From NCBI GenBank assembly GCA_035527455.1, contig DATLAN010000164.1, positions 1 through 31,489 on the forward strand: 31,489 bases of DNA, written 5' to 3'. Within the stretch, counting starts at the first letter, position 1; each line of letters opens with the position of its first letter. The notes under the pieces were generated by a model. That model had not been told where the DNA came from and ran no database searches. It saw only the letters and a list, made by a program, of their open reading frames with translations. The stretch comes from DATLAN01 sp035527455. Its GTDB lineage: Bacteria; Planctomycetota; Planctomycetia; Pirellulales; Thermoguttaceae. A program made the position numbers and the translations under genes. Positions 23,546 to 31,349 of the stretch are shown piece by piece.

Positions 23546-24889
23546 ATGTTCTACCTCTGGCTACGCACCTGGCAACTGGGAACCAAGAGTCTGCTGCTGC
23601 ACCCGATGCGGTCGGCGCTGACGGTCCTGGGCATCTTCATCGGCGTGGCCAGCGTGATCTGGCTTTTGGCCATCGGCGAGGGAATCAGCATCAAGGCCCA
23701 GGAGCAGATCCAGGACCTGGGGGCCAACAACATCATCATCCGATCGATCAAGCCGAGCGAAGAAGAAACGCAGAGCACCAGTTCTCGCAGCCTGCAGCCC
23801 TACGGCATCACCCGGGCGGATTACGCACGGCTCACGGAAACCATCCCCACGATCGAGAGTGCGTTGCCGATTCGCGAACTCCCTTGCCGATTCTGGTGTG
23901 GTGCTCGCAGTCTGGATGGCCGGTTGGTCGGCTGCACGCCCGAATACGCCGAAGTCACGCGGATGGAAGTCGATCGCGGGCATTTCATCACCGATACCGA
24001 GATCCACGACCGTCAAAACCACTGCGTGTTGGCCGCCGAAACGGCCGCCGCGTTGTTTCCCTTCGAGAACCCGATCGGCCGTTCCGTCCACGTCGCGGAG
24101 TCTTTCTGTGAAGCCTACTTCGTCGTGATCGGCGTCATGAAGCCCAAAGCCGCCACGGCCGCCATCGGCGGCTCCTTCGCCGGCCAGGATTTCAGCAAGG
24201 ACGTCTACATCCCCATCAGCACCCTGTGGAGCCGCATCGGCGATACGATCATCACCCAACGCCCCGGCTCGATCTCCGGCGAGATCGTCGAACTCAGCCA
24301 GGCCACGCTCCAAATCGATTCGATCGAGAACGTGATGAAAACGGCCGACCTGGTCAAGGATACGCTCGAGCGATATCACTCCAAGCCGGATTACTCCACC
24401 ACCGTGCCCAAGGAATTGCTCGAACAGGCCGAAACCACCCGGCTGATGTTCATGATCTTCATGGGCCTGATTGCCGCCATCTCGCTGCTGGTCGGCGGGA
24501 TCGGCATCATGAACATCATGCTGGCCACCGTCACCGAACGCACCCGAGAAATCGGCATCCGCCGCGCCTTGGGGGCCAACCGCGGCGATATCATCCGGCA
24601 GTTCCTGGTCGAAACGGTCGCGCTGTCGACCGTGGGTGGAATCCTCGGCGTGTTGGGTGGGCTGACCTGCCGCCCGGTGAGCAACCTGGTCCTCTACGGC
24701 CTCCGCCAGGCCGTGCCCGACGTGATGGAGCAACTGCCCGCCGTGATCAAGACGGTCGAGCCGGTCGTGGTCCCCTGGTCGATCCCGCTGGCCTTCGTCA
24801 TCGCGGTGACCATCGGCGTGATCTTCGGCATCTACCCCGCCAAGCGGGCCGCCGCCATGGACCCCATCGAAGCACTGCGGCACGAATAA
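23546..24889 (+). CDS. MacB/FtsX-like ABC transporter permease
   Basis: This 447-residue membrane protein has the MacB permease layout. One N-terminal transmembrane helix (SALTVLGIFIGVASVIWLLA) follows an amphipathic start, then a periplasmic MacB_PCD domain of about 240 residues, then three C-terminal helices (LMFMIFMGLIAAISLLVGGI; LSTVGGILGVLGG; IPLAFVIAVTIGVIFGIYPA) forming the FtsX domain. MNIMLATVTERTREIGIRRA and KRAAAMDPIEALRHE are hallmark cytoplasmic segments. It should dimerise and use ATP-driven mechanotransmission to push substrates (for example macrolide-like compounds, peptides or lipids) through the adaptor and TolC-like duct. The substrate is unknown. No ribosome-binding site is visible; the microsatellite occupies its place. 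Confidence 0.94.
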   Translation: MFYLWLRTWQLGTKSLLLHPMRSALTVLGIFIGVASVIWLLAIGEGISIKAQEQIQDLGANNIIIRSIKPSEEETQSTSSRSLQPYGITRADYARLTETIPTIESALPIRELPCRFWCGARSLDGRLVGCTPEYAEVTRMEVDRGHFITDTEIHDRQNHCVLAAETAAALFPFENPIGRSVHVAESFCEAYFVVIGVMKPKAATAAIGGSFAGQDFSKDVYIPISTLWSRIGDTIITQRPGSISGEIVELSQATLQIDSIENVMKTADLVKDTLERYHSKPDYSTTVPKELLEQAETTRLMFMIFMGLIAAISLLVGGIGIMNIMLATVTERTREIGIRRALGANRGDIIRQFLVETVALSTVGGILGVLGGLTCRPVSNLVLYGLRQAVPDVMEQLPAVIKTVEPVVVPWSIPLAFVIAVTIGVIFGIYPAKRAAAMDPIEALRHE

Positions 24890-24925
24890 GCGCTGAACTG
24901 GCCGCCGGCTTGTTTGCGAATGTTC

Positions 24926-25095
24926 CTAGCACCAAACGGTTTTTCGGCGGTTTGGCATTAAGTCTGGGATGTCACGGTGGGTGGCACGCCCTGAGGAACG
25001 AAGGGCGTGGTATGTCGGGAAAACACGCCCTTCGTTCCTTAGGGCGTGCCACCCCAGAGTTTACCGCAACGATGTCAAAAACCGTTTGGTGCTAG
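24926..25095. mobile_element. 170-bp MITE-like element with 19-bp terminal inverted repeats
   Basis: CTAGCACCAAACGGTTTTT at 24926-24944 is perfectly complementary to 25077-25095. Subterminal parts are also imperfect inverted repeats. The core is another palindromic pair of the GGCACGCCCTGAGGAACG family (arms 24979-25009 and 25024-25054, one mismatch, loop type A). There is no coding capacity. It lies after the efflux operon and may also terminate it. The bases between here and the CopG gene at 25176 show nothing recognisable. Confidence 0.8.
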
Positions 25096-25175
25096 TACCC
25101 CGATTCATCGGGGCTGCACAGTTGGTTCCGCCACGGCCCATGGTGATTGCGCAACCTCAATGGAGCGGCGCGAAC

Positions 25176-25427
25176 TCAACAGAGGTGGATCTTCTCCAAG
25201 ACCCATTTCCGGATCAAATCCGTCAAGCCGATGCCTTCGGACCTGGCGATCCCCTCGACCGCTTCGATCTCCTTCGGGTGCAAGCGAATCTCGCACGTCT
25301 TCTCGCGCTCGAAAACGGTGTCGGTGACCTCCTCCAACTCGTCTTCGAATTCGGTCAAATCATGGGTATCCCAAAACTGGGCCAATTCTTGGATGGAATC
25401 GGTCTGAGGGATTCTCGGAGCAGTCAT
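25176..25427 (-). CDS. CopG-family antitoxin-like protein (orphan)
   Basis: This 83-residue protein resembles CopG/ribbon-helix-helix antitoxins of the BrnA-like group: the N-terminal ELAQFWDTHDLTEFEDELEE segment, then a beta strand TCEIRLHPKE and helices IEAVEGIARSEGIGLTDLIR ending KWVLEKIHL. In type II toxin-antitoxin pairs such a protein binds its toxin and represses the shared promoter. No toxin gene is found on either side, so this is an orphan or uses a distant partner. The start at 25427 has GGAAG at 5 nt; a GTG four codons earlier is possible. It lies beside a MITE-like element. Confidence 0.85.
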   Translation of the reverse strand: MTAPRIPQTDSIQELAQFWDTHDLTEFEDELEEVTDTVFEREKTCEIRLHPKEIEAVEGIARSEGIGLTDLIRKWVLEKIHLC

Positions 25428-25552
25428 CGGTTCTTCCACTGTCTGTAGCGACGTTTTTCTTTCGCCGTCATCGGCCGAATTCTATCAGATTGCAGCCGGA
25501 TCGCCAATCGTTCGCCGTTGACAGAGGCAATCCCGGCCGCAAGAGTCGAGCC

Positions 25553-26116
25553 CTACCACCGGACGGCTCTCCGCGGTTGGGCAACCTGCGGAGCCGACTC
25601 CACGCGGACCGGGCGCGAAGCGTAGGACGCCGGCACGCCGCCTGCGCACGTGTCGCAGCCGGCCTTCCCCGCGCCCACGTAATCGCCGTGGCGGTTGCAC
25701 GGGTCGCAGCAGTCGGGCGGATCGCCGTGGAAATCGCCCCAGTACCTCTCCCCGCAAGCGGGACCGTACCAGGTCGGCGCGTGCAACAGACCCAGCACGC
25801 AGGCCAAAGGCCCCGGGTAACAGTGTCCACAGCCCGGCCCGCAAGCCGGTCCGCAAGGCGGCCCACAGGGCTCGGCACACGGCGGCCCACACCCTTCGGC
25901 ACAAGCCGGCTCGCATGGCGCGGCACACGGCATCGGACAGCCGCCGGGACCGCACGGACCGGGGCACACCGACTCGCAGCCGGGGCCGCAGTTTCGCGTG
26001 TCGACCAGCGTGCCCGGGCCGAACGGGCTATAAAGCCATCCGTGCAAGCAGCCGCAGCCGCTGGTGGCAGCCAGAGATATGCAGATCAGGCCGAGAAGCA
26101 CAATTCGTTTTGTCAT
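25553..26116 (-). CDS. Cysteine/glycine/proline-rich lipoprotein
   Basis: This 187-residue lipoprotein has a lipobox ending ATSGC (Cys21). The mature part has about two dozen Cys, mostly in short repeats such as CGPPCAEPCGPPCGPACGPG between residues 40 and 90, then a Cys-poorer segment (LLHAPTWYGPACGERYWGDF) and a CCDPCNRHGDY motif. Such Cys-rich repeats suggest a disulfide-linked or metal-binding surface structure; planctomycete walls contain Cys-rich proteins. The start at 26116 (MTKRIVLLG) gives a normal lipoprotein signal, with GAGGGAA before it; an ATG five codons earlier is less likely. The function is unknown. It is divergent from the SGNH hydrolase gene. Confidence 0.85.
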   Translation of the reverse strand: MTKRIVLLGLICISLAATSGCGCLHGWLYSPFGPGTLVDTRNCGPGCESVCPGPCGPGGCPMPCAAPCEPACAEGCGPPCAEPCGPPCGPACGPGCGHCYPGPLACVLGLLHAPTWYGPACGERYWGDFHGDPPDCCDPCNRHGDYVGAGKAGCDTCAGGVPASYASRPVRVESAPQVAQPRRAVRW

Positions 26117-26355
26117 CTTGGGTTCCCTCATTCGCGGACTTCGGAAAGCACCCCCGGGGCCGACTGCCCATTGCAGTCCCCGCCCACCGTCGCCGGACCA
26201 GGAAGAGCAGCCGGCACGCCTTCAATAGGACGTATCGGCCAGATAATCGGGAGAATCGAGAAAATTGCTAGGACCGCAAAAGTCGACGCGTAGGGCCCAC
26301 GTCGCCCATCTTGCCCTCGTTGCCGCGCTCGGCCTGTGACCGCCCGTTTACCGAT

Positions 26356-26384
26356 TTGACGCGTTCCTCGGTTATGTAGAGAAT
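26356..26384 (+). promoter_or_regulatory. Candidate promoter for the SGNH hydrolase gene
   Basis: TTGACG (5 of 6) and GAGAAT (4 of 6) with a 17-nt spacer, about 80 nt before the start. It lies in the 348-bp spacer 26117-26464, which otherwise shows only the palindrome at 26401. Confidence 0.4.
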
Positions 26385-26400
26385 GGAACTTTGGAACTCT

Positions 26401-26418
26401 GTCAGGGCGAGCCCTGAC
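26401..26418. promoter_or_regulatory. 18-bp perfect palindrome in the hydrolase leader
   Basis: GTCAGGGC-GA-GCCCTGAC lies just downstream of the expected transcript start and 46 nt before the start codon. It may be an operator, an mRNA hairpin, or another dispersed REP-like unit. Confidence 0.55.
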
Positions 26419-26464
26419 CTACTTTGGGCGCGACTGGCGGTCGCGGCTTTTTGGAGAGATGACG

Positions 26465-27943
26465 ATGAGAACGCCGTTTGCCGGTTCAGTAGCGTTCTGC
26501 TTCTCGGTCTTTCTCACGACCGTTATCGCCTCGTCCGGCGCGGCTGAATCGGACGGCGTGACGATTTATTATCGCATGGACTTCGACGGCGACCTCGAAG
26601 GTTGGACCGCCGTCAGCGACGGCCGGCTGAGCCTTGCCGAAGAGGCGGTCGATGGAAAGGCCCTGCAACTCGTCTGCACGAAGAGCTGGTCGGGGACGCT
26701 GTTGCCGATCGGCGTGGCCGGCTCCGGGAACCTGAAGATGGCCTTGTCGATGAAGGGCCGGAAGGTGGAGTCGGTCGGCGTGAACGTCTTCGACACGGTC
26801 GCCCGCGACAACACGACGCCCTACGGATACCGCTACCTCGCCGACGGCCGATGGACCCCGATCCTCTACTTCCTCGACCGCTGCCGCTACAACTCGCAGA
26901 CGACCGGCTTCGTTTCTCCGCAGACCGTTTACGATTCGATCCGTTTCTACGGGCCGGCTGAATACGAGCCGGGCATGCAGTTCTCGATCGACAATTTCGT
27001 GCTCTATCGCGGCACGGACACCCAACCGCCCGAGAAGGTCACCGGACTGACGGCCCGGGCGACTGCGGCCGGCGTGCAACTCTCCTGGGATCAGGCCGCC
27101 GACAACGTGGCCCCGCAACTCTACGTGATTTCGCGAGCGGCAGCCGACGGGGCCTTCACGAAGATCGCGGAAAGCCCCGCGACGACGTTCACCGATACGA
27201 CGGCCGGCAAAGGGGCGTACCGTTATCGCCTGCTGGCCGTCGACTTCGAAGAGAACCTCGGGCCCTGGTCCGATGCGGTCCGGGTCGATGCCGTTTCGGA
27301 TCCCCGCCCGCAGAATTCGACGCAGGAGGAAACCGATCGGCTCGACTTTGCCGAGCACGTCCGTGGTGTTCATGCCCGCGGCGTCGGCAAGGTCCGCAAG
27401 GGCCACGCCACGCTGTTCGGCGATTCGCTGACCGGGGCGACCGTTTATCCTCACTGCGCCCGGGCGGCGCTGGGCAACCTGACGGTCAACGCCTTCGGCT
27501 ATCCGTCGATGCGAACCAGCTTCGGCCGCAACAAGGTGGGCGAGATCCTCGAGCAGGACAATCCGGAATTCATGTTCATTCTTTACGGCACCAACAACAA
27601 CAAGGCCGAAGAGCACCTGCCCGCGGCCATGGACGACCTGGCCGCGATCGTCGCCGCGTGCGAGCAGCGCGGGACGGTGGCCGTGCTGGGCACGATCCCG
27701 CCCCGCGGCTGGACGCCCGAGTCGGCCCCGGAAGCCGACTTCAACCGCCGCGTCGTCGAGCTGTGCCGCAAGCTGAAGATTCCCACCGGCTACATCTTCG
27801 AAGGTTTTCAGGCCGCCGGCGACCGCCGCAAATACATGGGCGGCGATGGCGTCCATTGGACCGGCGACGGCATGGCCATCGGGGGCAAGGCCTGGGGAAG
27901 GACACTGGAGCAGGTTCGCTTCGTGTTGCGCGATCGACCTTAG
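26465..27943 (+). CDS. Secreted SGNH/GDSL hydrolase with fibronectin type III domain
   Basis: This 492-residue exported protein starts with a signal peptide (cleavage near SSGAAES). Residues about 30-180 form a beta-rich region (MDFDGDLEGWTAVSDGRLSL; FSIDNFVLYRG) like a carbohydrate-binding or laminin-type module. A fibronectin III domain follows (PPEKVTGLTARATAAGVQLS; YRLLAVDFEENLGPWS). The C-terminal SGNH hydrolase has LFGDSLTG (Ser321), LYGTNN (Asn377) and DGVHWT (Asp461, His464), so the catalytic set is complete. It probably removes acyl or acetyl groups from an extracellular polysaccharide. The start at 26465 has GGAG at 8 nt; the ATG at 26459 is too close to it. Confidence 0.88.
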   Translation: MRTPFAGSVAFCFSVFLTTVIASSGAAESDGVTIYYRMDFDGDLEGWTAVSDGRLSLAEEAVDGKALQLVCTKSWSGTLLPIGVAGSGNLKMALSMKGRKVESVGVNVFDTVARDNTTPYGYRYLADGRWTPILYFLDRCRYNSQTTGFVSPQTVYDSIRFYGPAEYEPGMQFSIDNFVLYRGTDTQPPEKVTGLTARATAAGVQLSWDQAADNVAPQLYVISRAAADGAFTKIAESPATTFTDTTAGKGAYRYRLLAVDFEENLGPWSDAVRVDAVSDPRPQNSTQEETDRLDFAEHVRGVHARGVGKVRKGHATLFGDSLTGATVYPHCARAALGNLTVNAFGYPSMRTSFGRNKVGEILEQDNPEFMFILYGTNNNKAEEHLPAAMDDLAAIVAACEQRGTVAVLGTIPPRGWTPESAPEADFNRRVVELCRKLKIPTGYIFEGFQAAGDRRKYMGGDGVHWTGDGMAIGGKAWGRTLEQVRFVLRDRP

Positions 27944-27965
27944 GTTCCTTGGCCAATACACATTC

Positions 27966-27994
27966 TTGAGCCCGACGCGGCGCGGTGGTATACT
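27966..27994 (+). promoter_or_regulatory. Strong candidate sigma70 promoter for the PKD/TPR protein
   Basis: TTGAGC (4 of 6) and TATACT (5 of 6) are spaced by 17 nt in the 81-108 nt gap before the next gene. The expected transcript start is near 28001. This suggests the gene is transcribed apart from the SGNH hydrolase. Confidence 0.6.
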
Positions 27995-28051
27995 GACTGA
28001 CGTGGAAAGCCTCCGCCAGAGGTCATGCAGAGACCCCATAGGGCAGAGAAG

Positions 28052-30286
28052 ATGCTATTGTCGAGAACGCTTTTGCCTGCCGCGCTGGCCGCCCTGCTGC
28101 TGCCGGGGGGTGACGCCGCGGGACAATCCTTCCGCCGGGCGGGAACCGAGTTCAACGCCAAACGATCGATCGAACTGACAGCGGACTATGCGATCGTGGT
28201 GACCGAGTTCCTCCACCACGGCGAGATCAACGCCCAAGGGACCAACGTGCTGGTCATCGGACGCGGGCAGGAACCGGTGCCCACCGACGTATTGCAGCTC
28301 GGCCCCGGCGACTTCTGCCGGCTGCGGTTTCAGACGACCCCCGGCCAGCGGACCTACGAGATCTTCTACGGCGGCGATCCGCCCACCGATCCGCTGCCCC
28401 CGTGGACGGCCACCGAAGGGCTGTTGCTCGAAACCCGGCACTTCAAGCCATGCGATCTCGACAGCCTCGACTCGGTCCGCGACGCGTTCAACTCGTCGCA
28501 GTCTTACGGGAAGGACTACGTCGAGAACGTCCATCACAGCCGCAATCCTTTCTCGCTCGAGCCGGGACCGTTTCTTACCCGCTACAGCGGATACCTCCAC
28601 ACGGCGCCGGGGACGTACGGATTCCTGATCTCCAGCCAGGATTGCAGCTTCCTGTTGATCGACGGCAAGCAGGTGGCCGCGGCTCCCGGGCGTCACGGGC
28701 CGATGCGCCAGGCCGAACGGGGCAGCCGCCACGACGTCCAGCTCTCGGCCGGGCAGCACGAGTTCGAATACTACCACGCGGCCGCCGGCAACGACGCCGT
28801 GATGGTGGCCGCCTGGGAGGTCGATCCGAAAGACGAAAAGCCCCAGCCGACGGCCATCCCCACCGAGGCCTTCCGCACGCAGGCAGTCGGACGCGTCGAG
28901 GCCGGATACCCGACGCTTTCGCCCAACCGCCTGGTGCCCGACTTCCAGGTCGACCTGGTCGGCGACGTGCCCCTGCCCGACAACCCCCTGGCACTGATCG
29001 GCGTGCGGTTCCGCGACGTTTCGGCCAAGGCCGTGACCATGGGCGCCAAGGTGCAGTGGGACTTCGGCGACGGACAGACCAGCCAACGGCCCAACGAGGA
29101 CCACGTTTACCTGCGGCCGGGCGTCTATACCGTCCGGCTTGCCGTGTCGCGCGGCAGTCGAACCCTGGAGACGGTCAACCGGGTGAACATCGACCGGCCG
29201 GCGCTGACTTCGCAGGATCAGGACAAGCTGCACACGCTGGACGATTACCTCCGGGTCGTGGCCACTTACGATCCGCGGAAGCTCGACGCCGCCGCGCTGC
29301 GGCAACTCGTATTGGCCTACGAGGCGAAGGCCCTGGCCTTGGAGGCCCAGGCCGAGGAAGAGAAACAGCAGGCGGCCGAGCAGTATCCCGACATCAATCC
29401 GGTCGCGCGGCCCACGATCAATGACCCCCGTCTCGATCCCCGGCCGTATTTCACTTCAGCCGTGGCGGCGGGCAAGGTGGCCTTTCTGGAGGCCTCGGTC
29501 GCCCGGGGCGACGAAGATCTCTACTCGCTCGCCCGGCTGATCGGGCCCATGGCTCGCGACCGGCTCGGCCAGTCGCAGTTGGCCTTCGACATCCGGCAAG
29601 CCGCGGCCGGCAGGATCGGCGTGGACATGCTCAAGGCGGAGTGCGAAATCGAGGCGGCCGACGTGGCCGTGAACGATCTGCTCGACGAGGCGGCCGCCAA
29701 GCGGTTGCTCGACGCCGCCACGGCGCGCCTGGGACGTGCCAACTCGGGAAGGACCGTGGGCAATTTGCAGCGCGCCTGGGGCGATTACTATGCCAAGACC
29801 GGCGACACGCCGTCTGCCGGGGCAGCGTACCAAAACGCCGAGAAAATCCTCGGCTCGGCGGGCAGCTACATCGAACGCACGGCCCGGCGCGGCGCCCATT
29901 GCCGCTCCTGCGAAGCCTTCATTCGAGACGGGCAATTCGATCGGGCGGCGGCCGAGCTGCGCCTCTGGCTGGGCGAGTTTCCCGCCGACAAGATCGACGG
30001 ATATCTCACCCTGATGTACGCCCGCTACTTCGCCGGCCGCGGGCTGTACGCCCAGGCCGTCGCCCAGGCCGAGCAGTTGCAGACCGTCAACGCCGATTCG
30101 CCCTACGTCGATCAGCTCCTGATCCTGGCCGCCGATTGCGAAGTGAAACAGGGCAGGACCGATCGGGCACTGGCCACGCTGCGTTCGCTCGTGAAGGATT
30201 ATCCCGGAAGCCCGCTGGTCGAACAAGCCAAGACAGCCATCGCCCGACTCGAAGCCGTCGGAACGGAAACGCTCAAGGAACCATAG
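28052..30286 (+). CDS. Secreted protein with PA14-like, PKD and TPR regions
   Basis: This 744-residue exported protein (753 from the alternative ATG at 28025) has a signal peptide MLLSRTLLPAALAALLLPGG. Around residues 170-260 a PA14-like module is suggested by FLTRYSGYLHTAPGTYGFLI and CSFLLIDGKQVAAAPG. A PKD domain lies near 315-385 (VQWDFGDGQTSQRPNEDHVY; LRPGVYTVRLAV). The C-terminal 200 residues form TPR-like helical repeats (GDYYAKTGDTPSAGAAYQNA; CEAFIRDGQFDRAAAELRLW; CEVKQGRTDRALATLRSLVK). These are binding modules; no enzyme motif is visible. It could be a cell-surface scaffold for saccharide or protein binding. Neither possible start has a strong ribosome-binding site; 28052 gives the more typical signal peptide. 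Confidence 0.82.
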   Translation: MLLSRTLLPAALAALLLPGGDAAGQSFRRAGTEFNAKRSIELTADYAIVVTEFLHHGEINAQGTNVLVIGRGQEPVPTDVLQLGPGDFCRLRFQTTPGQRTYEIFYGGDPPTDPLPPWTATEGLLLETRHFKPCDLDSLDSVRDAFNSSQSYGKDYVENVHHSRNPFSLEPGPFLTRYSGYLHTAPGTYGFLISSQDCSFLLIDGKQVAAAPGRHGPMRQAERGSRHDVQLSAGQHEFEYYHAAAGNDAVMVAAWEVDPKDEKPQPTAIPTEAFRTQAVGRVEAGYPTLSPNRLVPDFQVDLVGDVPLPDNPLALIGVRFRDVSAKAVTMGAKVQWDFGDGQTSQRPNEDHVYLRPGVYTVRLAVSRGSRTLETVNRVNIDRPALTSQDQDKLHTLDDYLRVVATYDPRKLDAAALRQLVLAYEAKALALEAQAEEEKQQAAEQYPDINPVARPTINDPRLDPRPYFTSAVAAGKVAFLEASVARGDEDLYSLARLIGPMARDRLGQSQLAFDIRQAAAGRIGVDMLKAECEIEAADVAVNDLLDEAAAKRLLDAATARLGRANSGRTVGNLQRAWGDYYAKTGDTPSAGAAYQNAEKILGSAGSYIERTARRGAHCRSCEAFIRDGQFDRAAAELRLWLGEFPADKIDGYLTLMYARYFAGRGLYAQAVAQAEQLQTVNADSPYVDQLLILAADCEVKQGRTDRALATLRSLVKDYPGSPLVEQAKTAIARLEAVGTETLKEP

Positions 30287-30438
30287 CGTTCCATCCACCA
30301 CGTGTTCAGCGAAAGGAAACCACGCGTTCGGTTCCCCAAACGCCCGCCGACTGCGTTCGGCGGGGTCGCCCCGCATCAGAGCACGGTTCTTACTGCAACC
30401 AAAACACACCGAGCAACGACGACCATAAAGCGACCGAT

Positions 30439-31200
30439 ATGAAACTCACACCGACCATCCTTCTCCCGATCACCCTCTGCCTCCTCATCGCACAACACCC
30501 CCTCGCACAAGCCGGCAAGCTGACCGTCGAGCTAAACAACGCCGAAGGGGTGGCGCTCGTCGGCGCGATCCACCGCTGGGACCAGGACGGCAACCTCCGC
30601 CGGCCGGTCGACCCGAAGGCCCGGATCGAGGCCCCGCCGCTCGACGCCACGGCGATCCACCACGGCGCCGGCCGCTGGGTCTTCGAGGACCTTCCGCCGG
30701 GCACGTACGACCTGTTGATCATGGCCCAAGGCCGCGTGCGGATCGAGGGTTTCCAGTACGCCCCCGTGCTGGAGTTCGATCCCTTCATCCGGCCCGACGC
30801 CCCGGTGGAAGACGAATCGCGGGAGTTCATCCTCGACCACATCAAGAAGTCGCGGCACTACGAGAACAAGGTCGTGCCGCTGTACCTTGCCGGCGACCGG
30901 CGGACGGTCCGGGTGCTGGTGACGCTGATTCGCGACCTGCCCACTTCGTACGAGGAAGGCGCCGGCACGATCCGCCACGAGATCTGGCAATACACCTGGA
31001 AATACGGCGGCTGGGAGAAGGAGCAGCGCACCCGGGTGATGGACCGGATTCTGCTGCAGGTGAGCGAATTGCGGCGTTGGACCTGGCTATGGGACACGAA
31101 GCTCGGCGGCATCGAGGTGACCAACTCGCCGAAGACGATCCAGTACCCGATGCCCAAGCCCTCGGCCACGCAAGTTCTTCGGGGGTTGGTGCCGTATTGA
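30439..31200 (+). CDS. Small secreted protein of unknown function
   Basis: I do not recognise this 253-residue protein. It has a clear signal peptide (ILLPITLCLLIAQHPLAQAG). The first mature part (KLTVELNNAEGVALVGAIHR; HHGAGRWVFEDLPPGTYDLL) resembles a carboxypeptidase-regulatory-like beta sandwich, often used for binding or as a spacer. The rest is mixed alpha/beta and rich in Trp and charged residues (HEIWQYTWKYGGWEKEQRT; LRRWTWLWDTKLGG). It follows the PKD/TPR gene by 152 nt with no clear promoter or terminator between, so cotranscription is plausible. The ribosome-binding site is weak. A role at the cell surface with its neighbours is inferred. Confidence 0.75.
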   Translation: MKLTPTILLPITLCLLIAQHPLAQAGKLTVELNNAEGVALVGAIHRWDQDGNLRRPVDPKARIEAPPLDATAIHHGAGRWVFEDLPPGTYDLLIMAQGRVRIEGFQYAPVLEFDPFIRPDAPVEDESREFILDHIKKSRHYENKVVPLYLAGDRRTVRVLVTLIRDLPTSYEEGAGTIRHEIWQYTWKYGGWEKEQRTRVMDRILLQVSELRRWTWLWDTKLGGIEVTNSPKTIQYPMPKPSATQVLRGLVPY

Positions 31201-31225
31201 TCTTGACTGGAATCGCAAGCGGTGA

Positions 31226-31313
31226 GTGGAAAACGGGGGCTGGCTCCGAGCCGTAAACGGCGTGAAAGTCGCGGAAAATCGCTGCCGGCTCGGTGCCTGT
31301 CCCCGTTTTCCAC
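31226..31313. repeat. 88-nt palindromic repeat (GGGGACAGGCACCGAGCC family), copy 2
   Basis: The reverse complement of the element at 3239-3327 with few changes. Homology continues about 15 nt beyond one end (CACCGCTTGC here against CACCGCTTAC there). It lies between convergent genes and has no coding capacity. Confidence 0.85.
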
Positions 31314-31349
31314 GGCGTTTCGGAACGACCGCCCTGCCGGTTTCAGGTT

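Noticed and set aside
25553..26116. Metallothionein
   Set aside because: Cys content is high but the protein is an exported lipoprotein with Gly/Pro spacing unlike cytoplasmic metallothioneins; kept as Cys-rich lipoprotein.
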